Assembly: GCA_017560825.1 (NCBI GenBank)
Contig: JAFZED010000001.1
Coordinates: forward strand, 1-64,000
Length of the DNA: 64,000 nt
Source of the DNA: Bacteroidales bacterium
GTDB lineage: Bacteria > Bacteroidota > Bacteroidia > Bacteroidales > UBA932
Reading direction: 5' to 3'
The notes below the pieces were generated by a model. It saw nothing but the letters and a program-made list of their open reading frames with translations, was not told the DNA's origin and ran no database searches. The position numbers were made by a program, and so were the translations under genes. Below are positions 16,151-24,635 of this stretch, piece after piece (position 1 is the first letter of the stretch; each line of letters opens with the position of its first letter).

Positions 16151-18051
16151 TAATATATTCCCTGACCTGTCGAGACAGTCCTCTCAATCATTGTCTCTGC
16201 AGTGTACTCCTCGTTGCGGTCCTTCTGCCACACTCTAACCTTCACAAGGGGATTATACTCATCTCTCATATCAATTGCGAGAGTAAGATAGCCCTCATCC
16301 GCATAGTTGTTTGAGAAATAATGCTGCTTCACCTGTACTGCATATATGCCTTCCTTCTCATTGTAGCCCTTTTCTGCTTCACATTCATCAAAGCGTATAT
16401 TTATAAACTCCTTGCTTCGGAAACTCTGGCGAAGGTCGCTTATATATTCCTTCTTTGTCTTTGTCTGGTACTGCACTGTCTCCTGCGGAAGATTCAGAGC
16501 TATCGCATCTGTGCTCTTCTTCTCCGGAGTCTTGACGAGTTTACCCACGATGATGTATGCATCATCCGAGAACACTTTCTCGATGTAGTTGATGTCCTTA
16601 AGGCAGTATGCTGTCCTATAGTCCTCGAGGAAGTTGATCAGGGTAAGTCGGCCCTTGTCCTCCCAATCCATCGCCATAATACGGGTCTCGGCACTTGATG
16701 ACAGAGCATAGGCCACTGACTGGATCTTGTTTGTGTTCAAGTTGAAACGGAAGGTGACATCCTCAACGAATGATCTGTTTCCGCTGAACTTGAGCTTGAC
16801 AGGGATACTTCTGCAAAGGAGAAGAGTGTCAAGCTGGAGGAAACGGAAGTCCGGCTCTCTGATTATCACAGGGTTACCCGATGCAACAATCATAGAGAAA
16901 TCCTCCCATCCCTCTTCTGTAAAGTGGTCACGGAGAGACTGCATATTGGCATTTCTGATGCCCTTGGTGACGTCGGCCATCACTGTCTCATACTTTGAGT
17001 AATCTGCGATCTCCGACTTCACTGCCACGTGTGTGGTTACTGCCTCTTTAAGTTTATTATCCACAGCTGACTGGATAGCTTCAGCTGTTATCGCAAAGGC
17101 GTTTGTGGTGACATTTTCAGAAGAAACGGCCTCTGGACTGTAATTGATGGCCACATCAATCATCTCACCTTCAAACTTGACGTTTATTCCCGGAGCCTGG
17201 AGGATGGTGTAAATGTTTGGTTCAAGGCTCAATGCAAGGTCTTTATAGACACACTCAACGTCCACAGTAAAGTTCTTTGGAAGTCTGCGCATCTCGACCA
17301 TTGTACGTCCGTCCTTGGCTGTGGCTCCATCCACAAACTCAGAGCCGTCAAAATAGCTGAATGTAAGGTACTCTACAGGCTCACCCTTGTACATAACATC
17401 AAGGTCGAGGGTGTAAGGATAGAGCTGGTTGGTTCCTTTGCCTACTTCGTTGACATTCACTACCTTGATGTCAATGTCTGAAAGTATTCGTCTGATCGAT
17501 GACATACAGTGCTGGGAAAGACCGCCTGTGACTCCGTCGATTACGATCGGCTCGCCCGGGTAACTCATCAGAAGGACATAGGCCCAGCTATAGTTACGCA
17601 AAGCCTCGTCTATCACAAAATCCTCCTCAGCATACATAGCGCTGACCACGTACTCCTGGATCTTAGATTTACAAAGGTCATAGCGATGCTCCCAGTCCGA
17701 CATTGTAGCGAACCTCATCACGCGCTTCTTTCCGTTCTCGTCCTGAAGGATGTGCCTTCCTACCTCAGGAAGATACATCGAACTGATTATCGATGTGTTG
17801 TCCTTATACTGAGATGTGCTTGAGGCCTGATTGCCCGATATGATGTCCTCTGTAGAATGACTGGCTGAGTGAGACACCATTGCCGAATGGTTGGAAAGTG
17901 CAGTCATAGCATTTCTGTCAGCTTCCTCCAATGTGTCGCCGTAGCCTATTTCATAGACATACTGATCCTTGTCGCGCATCACCTCTGCGACAGTCTGCCC
18001 GTACAGGGCTGTAGTTGATAAGAACAATAGAAAAACGAATATTTTTTTCAT
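16150..18051 (-). CDS. Secreted protein of unknown function with LPP20-like N-terminus
   Basis: I do not recognise a characterised homologue. The 633-residue product has a cleavable signal peptide (MKKIFVFLLFLSTTALYGQ). Residues about 25-70 (YEIGYGDTLEEADRNAMTAL) look like the LPP20/FlgT-type domain found in secreted Gram-negative proteins. The middle is beta-rich with a repeated 'YKGEPVEYLTF' type strand pattern. The last 180 residues (FLEDYRTAYCLKDINYIEKVF, DEGYLTLAIDM) resemble an NTF2-like fold. It lies 15 bp after the LptF/G permease gene and overlaps the transporter gene by one base. A periplasmic or outer-membrane-associated role is likely; no catalytic motif was seen. Confidence 0.7.
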   Translation of the reverse strand: MKKIFVFLLFLSTTALYGQTVAEVMRDKDQYVYEIGYGDTLEEADRNAMTALSNHSAMVSHSASHSTEDIISGNQASSTSQYKDNTSIISSMYLPEVGRHILQDENGKKRVMRFATMSDWEHRYDLCKSKIQEYVVSAMYAEEDFVIDEALRNYSWAYVLLMSYPGEPIVIDGVTGGLSQHCMSSIRRILSDIDIKVVNVNEVGKGTNQLYPYTLDLDVMYKGEPVEYLTFSYFDGSEFVDGATAKDGRTMVEMRRLPKNFTVDVECVYKDLALSLEPNIYTILQAPGINVKFEGEMIDVAINYSPEAVSSENVTTNAFAITAEAIQSAVDNKLKEAVTTHVAVKSEIADYSKYETVMADVTKGIRNANMQSLRDHFTEEGWEDFSMIVASGNPVIIREPDFRFLQLDTLLLCRSIPVKLKFSGNRSFVEDVTFRFNLNTNKIQSVAYALSSSAETRIMAMDWEDKGRLTLINFLEDYRTAYCLKDINYIEKVFSDDAYIIVGKLVKTPEKKSTDAIALNLPQETVQYQTKTKKEYISDLRQSFRSKEFINIRFDECEAEKGYNEKEGIYAVQVKQHYFSNNYADEGYLTLAIDMRDEYNPLVKVRVWQKDRNEEYTAETMIERTVSTGQGIY

Positions 18052-18066
18052 ATATGTTTAGATATT

Positions 18067-19161
18067 TTATTTCGGTGCTATCTTGTAAAGTACTGCGGCA
18101 ATTATGGCGAACACTATGTTGGGCAGCCACAGGGCAAGTGCCGGTGAGAGTGTGTCCGTGTGCACGAACATCTGGCTGAATCGCAGGAAAAGGATGTAGG
18201 TAAATGCCAGGCCGATACCGATACCGATGTTCCAGCCTATTCCTCCCCTCTTCTTCTTAGACGACAAGGCCACTCCCATAATGGTCAGGATAAAGGCCGA
18301 GAACGGAAGCGCCAAACGGGTATTCTGCTCGATCAGAGCCATCTTTACGTTGGCATCGCCTCGCATCTTCTGGACCTCGATCAGTTCATTCAGTTCATTA
18401 TAGTCCAAGGTCTGCACTGTCTTCTCGTTTACGAAGAAATCCTGTACGGTCAGTGGTATGAGTGTGTCCAGCTGACGGCCGCTTCTGATGTTGTCGGTAA
18501 GGTCTTCGTTGTACTCACGGATGAAATACTTCTTCAGCCTCCATACTCCCTTGGTAGTGTCATAGACAGCCGTCTCAGCTGAAATCTTGGACACAAGTCT
18601 GTGATCCTCAATCTTTTCAAGGGTAAAACGATAGGCTGTGTTGTTCCACGAGCTGAAGGACTCCGCATAGGCAAACTCTCCCGGTGCGATCTGGTAATGC
18701 ACATTTCTTCCAAGGCTCTTGGTCTTGGTCTTGAAGTACTGTTCCTCAAAGGCGACTCGCGTCTTGTTCGCGTCGGGTATGATGAAAAGGTTCAGCCACA
18801 GCGAAAGGATGGCGATGAGCGTGGCGGAGAATATGTACGGGACCATCATCCTGTGGAAGCTGATTCCACACGAAAGGATGGCTATTATCTCCGAATCCGC
18901 AGCCATCTTCGAGGTGAAGAATATGACCGTGATGAACACGAACAGAGGACTGAACATATTCATAAAATATGGAACGAAGTTCACATAATAATCGAATATG
19001 ACAGCCCTGAGCGGAGCTTCCTTCTCGACAAAGTCGTCAATCCTCTCACTGATATCGAATATGATTACGATACCGATGATAAGAAGAAGTGCCACAAAGA
19101 ATGTGGATATGAACTTCTTGACGATGTAGACGTCGATTTTTCTTGGTCTTAAATCTATCAT
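18067..19161 (-). CDS. LptF/LptG family lipopolysaccharide export permease
   Basis: Inner-membrane permease of the YjgP/YjgQ family, which with LptB and LptC extracts lipopolysaccharide from the inner membrane. The 364 residues show the expected three N-terminal helices (VYIVKKFISTFFVALLLIIG and following), the conserved SEIIAILSCGISFHRMM cytoplasmic motif, a central periplasmic beta-jellyroll of roughly residues 140-260, and three C-terminal helices starting LALPFSAFILTIMGVAL. Which of LptF and LptG it is cannot be decided here; the partner gene is not in the window. It follows tgt by 7 bp, an association I recall as common in Bacteroidota. Confidence 0.9.
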   Translation of the reverse strand: MIDLRPRKIDVYIVKKFISTFFVALLLIIGIVIIFDISERIDDFVEKEAPLRAVIFDYYVNFVPYFMNMFSPLFVFITVIFFTSKMAADSEIIAILSCGISFHRMMVPYIFSATLIAILSLWLNLFIIPDANKTRVAFEEQYFKTKTKSLGRNVHYQIAPGEFAYAESFSSWNNTAYRFTLEKIEDHRLVSKISAETAVYDTTKGVWRLKKYFIREYNEDLTDNIRSGRQLDTLIPLTVQDFFVNEKTVQTLDYNELNELIEVQKMRGDANVKMALIEQNTRLALPFSAFILTIMGVALSSKKKRGGIGWNIGIGIGLAFTYILFLRFSQMFVHTDTLSPALALWLPNIVFAIIAAVLYKIAPK

Positions 19162-19168
19162 TTACCTA

Positions 19169-20299
19169 TTAGAGTCTTGTCATTATCCTGCGTACGGTTT
19201 CATCCTTCCACGCCTTGAAGTCTCCGGCCTTGATGTGCTTGCGGGCTTCGCACACGAGGTCAAGGTAGAAGGCGAGGTTGTGCTCGCTTGCGAGCTGGCC
19301 TGCGAATATCTCGCCAGCCACAAAAAGATGGCGCAGGTACGCCTTTGTATATGTATGGTCAACGAACGACGCTCCCTTCGGATCGATCGGAGAGAAGTCA
19401 TCAGCCCACTTTTTGTTCTTTATGTTTATGATTCCGTCCCAGGTGAACAGCATACCGTTGCGGCCGTTGCGGGTCGGCATCACACAGTCAAACATATCCA
19501 CACCTCTTGCTATGCCTTCAAGGAGGTTCGCAGGAGTACCGACACCCATAAGGTAGCGAGGTTTGTCTTCCGGCATTATCGGGCACACGACTTCAAGCAT
19601 CTCGTACATCTTCTCAGTCGGTTCGCCCACCGCGAGACCGCCGATGGCGTAGCCTTCACGGTCGAGGGCTGCTGCGTGCTCCACAGCTTCCCTGCGGAGA
19701 TCCGGATAGACACATCCCTGAATGATAGGGAACAGGGCCTGAGAGTAGCCATACAGAGGCTCTGTCTCATCAAAATGCTTAACGCACCTCTCCAGCCATC
19801 TCTGAGTCAGTCTGAGAGACTTCTTTGCATAGTTGTAGTCAGCGTCACCCGGGCAGCACTCATCAAAGGCCATCACAATGTCGGCACCGATGGCACGCTG
19901 GGTGTCCATATTGTTTTCAGGCGTGAATATATGCTTTGATCCGTCGATATGTGAACGGAATATGCAGCCGTCCTCAGTAAGTTTTCGGATCGGGCTGAGG
20001 GAAAAGACCTGGAATCCGCCGCTGTCGGTGAGGATAGGCCTGTCCCAGGACTCAAACTTATGAAGTCCTCCTGCCGCCTTGAGGACGTCAAGGCCCGGAC
20101 GGAGGTAGAGATGATAGGTGTTGCCGAGGATGATCTCGGCCTTTATGTCTTCCTTGAGGTCTCTATGATATATGCCCTTTACCGATCCTACAGTGCCCAC
20201 AGGCATAAAGATCGGGGTCTCGATCTGTCCGTGGTCAGTGGTGATCACACCGCAGCGGGCAGCGGACTGAGGGTCATTATGTGTCTTTACAAATTTCAT
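19169..20299 (-). CDS. tgt: tRNA-guanine (queuine/preQ1) transglycosylase
   Basis: Exchanges guanine-34 for preQ1 in GUN-anticodon tRNAs, a step of queuosine synthesis. The ATG at 20299 (MKFVKTHNDPQSAARCG) gives 376 residues; the upstream TTG is less likely. Visible are the catalytic TDSGGFQVFSL (Asp) and FDCVMPTRNGRNGML (second Asp), QRAIGADIVMAFDE, and IGGLAVGEP. The usual zinc motif CxCxxC before the RAYLRHL element is absent: the sequence reads SPIDPKGASFVDHTYTKAYLRHL in its place; see findings. It is first in a four-gene operon with lptF/G. A perfect TATCTTTG box (20341-20348, minus) lies about 42 bp upstream. Confidence 0.95.
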   Translation of the reverse strand: MKFVKTHNDPQSAARCGVITTDHGQIETPIFMPVGTVGSVKGIYHRDLKEDIKAEIILGNTYHLYLRPGLDVLKAAGGLHKFESWDRPILTDSGGFQVFSLSPIRKLTEDGCIFRSHIDGSKHIFTPENNMDTQRAIGADIVMAFDECCPGDADYNYAKKSLRLTQRWLERCVKHFDETEPLYGYSQALFPIIQGCVYPDLRREAVEHAAALDREGYAIGGLAVGEPTEKMYEMLEVVCPIMPEDKPRYLMGVGTPANLLEGIARGVDMFDCVMPTRNGRNGMLFTWDGIINIKNKKWADDFSPIDPKGASFVDHTYTKAYLRHLFVAGEIFAGQLASEHNLAFYLDLVCEARKHIKAGDFKAWKDETVRRIMTRL

Positions 20300-20340
20300 A
20301 TATTTCAAGGCCTGAAAGGCCGTATAAAAGTTTTAACCCA

Positions 20341-20378
20341 CAAAGATAGTAAAAGTTGGGCAAAAACCCGTATATTTG
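20341..20378. promoter_or_regulatory. Divergent -7 boxes for tgt and the nucleoside transporter
   Basis: TATCTTTG on the minus strand (20341-20348) faces tgt. TATATTTG on the plus strand (20371-20378) faces the transporter at 20422. Both match TAnnTTTG exactly and are only 22 bp apart, so RNA polymerase binding at the two may interfere. Neither has a good -33 element at the standard distance. Confidence 0.65.
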
Positions 20379-20421
20379 TCTGCCTTTGGCGTTTTGACAA
20401 CTAAAAACAATTAATAATACT

Positions 20422-21702
20422 ATGAACAAATCCATCAAACTCAGACTGATCGTGATGAACATCATCCAGTGGGCTGTCTGGGGTGCTTACCTCACATCTA
20501 TGGGAAGCTACCTCGCAAATGTCGGACTGGCTGAACGTATCGGTATCTTCTATGCGATGCAGGGCATCGTGTCTATATTTATGCCGACCCTTATGGGTAT
20601 TGTAGCTGACAAATTCATTCCTGCACAGAAGCTCCTCGGCTACTGCCACGGCATTGCAGGCCTTGGAATGCTCGGAGCGGGCTTCTACGGTATGATGGCC
20701 GGAACAGAAGTCTCTTTTTCAGTCCTCTTCAGCCTTTACGCAATCGGTGTGGCATTCTATATGCCTACCATCGCGCTCTCAAACTCTGTTGCATACAACA
20801 TCCTTGAGAAGAACGGCTATGACACAGTGAAGGACTTCCCTCCTATCCGAGTGTTCGGCACAGTGGGATTCATCCTCGCAATGCTTTTCGTAAACTTTGT
20901 GACAAACGGACAGGGCGTACAGTACCAGCACTCCTACAACCAGTTCTTTGTTTCCGGAATCCTCGGAATCGCTATGCTCATCTACTGCTTCACTCTTCCG
21001 AACTGCCCTTGTTCTCCAGCTACCGGCGAGAAGCAGAGCTTTGCCCAGAAGATGGGACTCGACGCATTCTCACTTTTCAAGGACAGACAGATGGCCATCT
21101 TCTTCATCTTCTCTATGCTTCTTGGAGTTGCGCTTCAGATCACAAACGGATTTGCGAATCCTTTCATTTCTCACTTCAAGGAGGTTCCTGAATTTGCAGC
21201 GACTTGGGGTGCACGAAATGCAAATGCCTTGATTTCCATCTCACAGATTTCAGAGACTCTCGGAATCCTCCTCATCCCTGTAGCAATGAGACTCTTCGGA
21301 ATCAAGAAGGTAATGCTCATCGCAATGTTCGCTTGGGTACTCCGTTTCGGCCTCTTCGGAGCCGGTGACCCAGGAGCAGGAGTATGGATGCTCATCCTCT
21401 CTATGCTTGTTTACGGAGTCGCATTCGACTTCTTCAACATCTCAGGATCCCTTTATGTGAACCAGAGGACCACAGGAAAGATCCAGAACAGCGCGCAGGG
21501 ACTCTTTATGCTTATGACCAACGGTATCGGAGCGACAGTCGGCACATTGAGCGCACAGGCGATCGTAAACCACTTCGTATATAACGCAGCCGAGCCAAAC
21601 TGGAGCGCAGCGTGGTACGTATTCGCAGGCTATGCACTCGTAGTGGCAATCCTCTTTATGATCCTCTTCAAAGAGCCTAAAGACAACACCAAGCTGGCAT
21701 AA
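20422..21702 (+). CDS. Nucleoside:H+ symporter-type MFS transporter (NupG family)
   Basis: Inner-membrane permease of 426 residues with twelve predicted helices. It begins MNKSIKLRLIVMNIIQWAVWGAYLTSMG, the typical start of NHS-family carriers such as NupG and XapB. Other family traits are MGIVADKFIPAQKLL, the loop GYDTVKDFPPIRVFGTVGFI, and FDFFNISGSLYVNQ in the eleventh-helix region. It would import purine and pyrimidine nucleosides. It stands alone, with its own -7 box and a long terminator structure immediately downstream. The specific nucleosides are not predictable. Confidence 0.88.
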   Translation: MNKSIKLRLIVMNIIQWAVWGAYLTSMGSYLANVGLAERIGIFYAMQGIVSIFMPTLMGIVADKFIPAQKLLGYCHGIAGLGMLGAGFYGMMAGTEVSFSVLFSLYAIGVAFYMPTIALSNSVAYNILEKNGYDTVKDFPPIRVFGTVGFILAMLFVNFVTNGQGVQYQHSYNQFFVSGILGIAMLIYCFTLPNCPCSPATGEKQSFAQKMGLDAFSLFKDRQMAIFFIFSMLLGVALQITNGFANPFISHFKEVPEFAATWGARNANALISISQISETLGILLIPVAMRLFGIKKVMLIAMFAWVLRFGLFGAGDPGAGVWMLILSMLVYGVAFDFFNISGSLYVNQRTTGKIQNSAQGLFMLMTNGIGATVGTLSAQAIVNHFVYNAAEPNWSAAWYVFAGYALVVAILFMILFKEPKDNTKLA

Positions 21703-21710
21703 AGCCATAT

Positions 21711-21807
21711 AAAAAACTACCGGCTGAATGCAGGTGACGTGCCACCCCCGGCTAGGGGGTGCCCTCGAAGAGGGCGGGGGTCACCGGAATTCAGTCGGTA
21801 GTTTTTT
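21711..21807. terminator. Long bidirectional terminator with a nested GC-rich palindrome
   Basis: Outer arms 21711-21729 and 21789-21807 (aaaaaactaccg...cggtagtttttt) pair over 19 bp with one G-T wobble and carry A- and T-runs on both sides, so the structure can end transcripts from both convergent genes. The interior 21730-21788 is an independent palindrome (GGTGAC...GTCACC with cccccggctaggggg inside) that recurs, inverted, at 31120-31180. Confidence 0.85.
21733..21785 (+). repeat. Nested palindromic repeat, copy A
   Basis: The element carries tgccacccccggctaggg followed by ggtgccc, a short variable loop, and gggcgggggtc. The 25-base core is identical in the copy at 31123-31175 after reverse complementing, while the loop and ends differ in a compensated way. 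It occupies the tip of a terminator stem. Confidence 0.75.
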
Positions 21808-21823
21808 GTGTATATGCTTCAGA

Positions 21824-23914
21824 CTACTTTGTAAGTCCGAGCTTCTTCATAAGTGCCTCTGGCTGAGGATCGTGGCCACGGAAATTGCGATAGATCACCG
21901 CTGCCTCCTCTGTGCTTCCCTTTGAAAGGATGTTCTCACGGAATGAAGCTGCAACCTCGGTGTTGAAGATGCCCTTTTCCTTGAAGAGTGAGAATGCATC
22001 AGCCTCAAGCACCTCTGCCCACTTGTATGAGTAGTAACCTGCAGAATAGCCGCCTGAGAAGATGTGAGAGAATGAGCCCGAGAATGCAGTACCGCTCACT
22101 GCAGGCATAACTGCATATGGTGCAAGAGTCTTAGCCTCGAACTCCACAGTGCTCTCTGAAGGAAGCTCTGTAAGAGTGTGCCAAGCCATATCGAGAAGAC
22201 CGAAGTGGAGCTGACGTACCTGTGCATAACCTGCAAGGTAGTTCTTTGCCGCCACGACCTTGTCGATGAGCTCAGCAGGGATAGGCTCACCTGTCTGATA
22301 GTGCTTTGCGAATGAGTTGAGGTACTCAGGCTCGAATGCCCAGTTCTCCATAATCTGTGAAGGAAGCTCCACAAAGTCACGGCTTACGCTTGTACCTGTA
22401 AGCGAGCCATAGCGTCCTTCTGCAAAGATTCCGTGAAGCGCGTGGCCGAACTCGTGGAGGAAAGTAGTGAGCTCGTCGTGAGTGATGAGGGCAGGAGCGT
22501 CAGCTGTAGGCTTTGTAAAGTTGCATACGATGCTGATGAAAGGTCTCTTCTCCACACCGTTCTCAATGCTCTGTCCACGGAACTCAGTCATCCACGCACC
22601 ACCTCTCTTGCTTGCGCGTGGGAAGAAGTCAGCGTAGAAGAGAGCAAGATGGCTGCCGTCAGCATCCTTCACCTCGTACACCTTCACATCCTCGTGATAA
22701 ACCGGAACATTGTCAAGCTCCTGGAATGAGATGCCGTAAAGACGTGAAGCAAGTCCGAAGACCGCATCAATGCAGCTCTCGAGCTGGAAATATGGCTTGA
22801 GTTCCTCTGCGCTGAGCGAGTACTCTGCCTGCTGGTACTTCTCTGACCAGTAGCTGAAGTCCCAAGACTCAAGTCTCTCACCCTCAAAGCCGTTCTTCTT
22901 TGCATAAGCAAGCACATCAGCCACATCCTTCTTTGCAAAAGGCATTGAAGGCTCGAGAAGGTTCTTGATGAACTCAGTTACTGTAGCCTTGCTCTTTGCC
23001 ATTCTCTCTTCAAGAGCATAGTCTGCATAGGTCTCATATCCGAGGATGTTTGCAATCTTGATCCTGAGGTCAACGATCTTCTTCACGATCTCTGTGTTGT
23101 CGAACTCGCCTCCGATGGCTCTTGTGTTGTAGGCTGTCCAGATGTCCTTGCGGAGGTTACGCTTCTCGCTGTACTTGAGGAACGGGCTGTAGCTTGGTGC
23201 ATCGAGAGTGAACGCCCAACCCTCAAGGCCCTTCTCTGCAGCAGTCTCTGCCGCCATAGTCCTCACAAACTCAGGAAGACCTGCAAGGTCAGCCTCGTCA
23301 GTAATGTTGAGCACATAGGCATTTGTAGCTGCAAGAACGTTCTTGCTGAACTGAAGAGTTGTGAGAGAGAGTTCCTCTGACCACTTGCTGTAGAGTGCCT
23401 TGTCCTCGTCAGAGAGGTTTGCTCCTCCACGTACAAAACCCTTGTAGCTGTCCTCAAGAAGGGTCATCTGATCCTTGGCAAGACCAAGCTCATCCTTCTT
23501 TTCATACACAGCCTTCACTCTTTCAAAGAGCACAGGGTTGAGTGAAACATACATCGAGAACTCTGTCATCATAGGAGAAATCTCCTCCGCGATCTGCTGG
23601 AGTTCATCATTTGTATTGGCCTCCATAAGGTTATAGAAAATGTTGGCCACCTTGTTCAATGCACCGCCGGAATACTCCATAGCCTCGATTGTATTCTCGA
23701 AAGTAGGCTCGTCAGGATTTGCAACAATGGCGTCGATCTCTGCCTTAGCCTCTGCAATAGCGGCCTGGAAAGCAGGAAGATAGTGCTCATTCCTGATCTT
23801 GTCAAATTCCGGAGCTCCGAAAGGTGCGGAAGACTCCGTAAGAAGAGGATTCTTCATAGTACAACTGCTGATAAGTGCAAGCGCTGCGCCTGCGATAATA
23901 AGTTTCTTTGTCAT
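21824..23914 (-). CDS. dcp: M3-family metallopeptidase (peptidyl-dipeptidase Dcp-like) lipoprotein
   Basis: Zinc peptidase of the thimet oligopeptidase family that trims short peptides. It has 696 residues, close to E. coli Dcp (about 680). The active site is H487-E-F-G-H491 within TFLHEFGHALHGIF, with the downstream ligand region QIMENWAFEPEYL. The C-terminal FSHIFSGGYSAGYYSYKWAEVLEADAF is characteristic of Dcp/OpdA. A lipoprotein signal (ALALISS-Cys) indicates export to the periplasm or outer membrane, so it may process imported peptides. It is monocistronic; a TATCTTTG box (23957-23964, minus) precedes it. Dcp versus oligopeptidase A specificity is not certain. Confidence 0.9.
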   Translation of the reverse strand: MTKKLIIAGAALALISSCTMKNPLLTESSAPFGAPEFDKIRNEHYLPAFQAAIAEAKAEIDAIVANPDEPTFENTIEAMEYSGGALNKVANIFYNLMEANTNDELQQIAEEISPMMTEFSMYVSLNPVLFERVKAVYEKKDELGLAKDQMTLLEDSYKGFVRGGANLSDEDKALYSKWSEELSLTTLQFSKNVLAATNAYVLNITDEADLAGLPEFVRTMAAETAAEKGLEGWAFTLDAPSYSPFLKYSEKRNLRKDIWTAYNTRAIGGEFDNTEIVKKIVDLRIKIANILGYETYADYALEERMAKSKATVTEFIKNLLEPSMPFAKKDVADVLAYAKKNGFEGERLESWDFSYWSEKYQQAEYSLSAEELKPYFQLESCIDAVFGLASRLYGISFQELDNVPVYHEDVKVYEVKDADGSHLALFYADFFPRASKRGGAWMTEFRGQSIENGVEKRPFISIVCNFTKPTADAPALITHDELTTFLHEFGHALHGIFAEGRYGSLTGTSVSRDFVELPSQIMENWAFEPEYLNSFAKHYQTGEPIPAELIDKVVAAKNYLAGYAQVRQLHFGLLDMAWHTLTELPSESTVEFEAKTLAPYAVMPAVSGTAFSGSFSHIFSGGYSAGYYSYKWAEVLEADAFSLFKEKGIFNTEVAASFRENILSKGSTEEAAVIYRNFRGHDPQPEALMKKLGLTK

Positions 23915-23956
23915 AAAATATTATAAATAAGTATTATGTACATATATAATAACTTG

Positions 23957-23964
23957 CAAAGATA
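23957..23964 (-). promoter_or_regulatory. -7 box of the M3 peptidase gene
   Basis: TATCTTTG on the minus strand, an exact consensus match 43 bp upstream of the ATG, placed immediately after the stop codon of the zinc-ribbon gene. Confidence 0.6.
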
Positions 23965-23965
23965 C

Positions 23966-24343
23966 TCAAAGATTTTTTAATTTCATTATCGAGTACAGCT
24001 TCGTGCCTGTCATTCTGTACATTATGTCATAACATCCGTACACATCGTGCCTCCCGGCGCGGTGGCAGGACGTCATTACACCCGGAGTGAATCCCAGGAG
24101 GAGCAGTTCTGCAACATCTGCCGTCTCCCTGCCTTCCGACACCAGGGAGTTCAGAATGTCATAGTTCCTGGCGATAAGCTTATGTACCCTCGTCCGGTAT
24201 GTACGGCTTTTCTTGGCCATAGCATTGTGATACTTGGTCTTGCAGTCATCACAGCAGAACCTTTTGTCCGAACGGCCATACATTATTATATCCCCGCATT
24301 CCAGACATTGCGGCGTATGCCTCTCGTGTTTCTTGTAATCCAT
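23966..24343 (-). CDS. Small zinc-ribbon protein, unknown function
   Basis: A 125-residue basic protein beginning MDYKKHERHTPQ. It has a likely zinc ribbon at residues about 14-34: CLECGDIIMYGRSDKRFCCDD plus Cys34, giving CxxC...CCxxC spacing. The rest (RVHKLIARNYDILNSLVSEG, LLLGFTPGVMTSCHRAGRHD) is helical and charged. I recognise the pattern as a conserved Bacteroidota hypothetical family but know no experimental role; nucleic-acid binding is a reasonable guess from the ribbon and the basic charge. It is upstream of the M3 peptidase on the same strand, but that gene has its own promoter. Confidence 0.7.
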   Translation of the reverse strand: MDYKKHERHTPQCLECGDIIMYGRSDKRFCCDDCKTKYHNAMAKKSRTYRTRVHKLIARNYDILNSLVSEGRETADVAELLLLGFTPGVMTSCHRAGRHDVYGCYDIMYRMTGTKLYSIMKLKNL

Positions 24344-24635
24344 ATATGTTTTTTCTCACAAAAGTCAGAAGTCAGCACCGTTACCACAATAGGCAAAAGC
24401 AGATTTTTCTCTTTTTTTAACAAGATTTTTCTTTTTCTTTAAAACGTAGAATGTTAAAGATTTATTTTAAACATTAAAAATTCGACAATCTTTTATAAAA
24501 AAAGAAAAATCTGACATTCAGGCAGTTGCCCCGAGGAACAACCTGCTTTCTTTTTTCCTTACTTTGCCCTCAACCTACCAAGCGCGCATAAGATGTGGGG
24601 AAGACCAAGTATTACATTTAAAGAGAGAAAATCTT
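24344..24635. other. AT-rich intergenic region with direct and inverted repeats
   Basis: This 292-base gap separates the divergent zinc-ribbon and ssb genes. The motif agatttttct occurs directly at 24401 and 24423, and its reverse complement (aaaaaaagaaaaatct) at 24497-24512, so a stem of about 15 bp with a 56-base loop can form. Inside the loop aatgttaaa pairs with a nearby ttttaaacatt. No consensus promoter was found; a weak TTACTTTG lies at 24559-24566. Confidence 0.5.

Noticed and set aside
19235..19939. 234-codon plus-strand open frame across tgt
   Set aside because: Antisense of tgt; no start context and no recognisable motif.
23966..24343. Zinc-ribbon protein as a toxin or antitoxin
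   Set aside because: No partner gene in tight linkage and no toxin motif; the neighbours have separate promoters.
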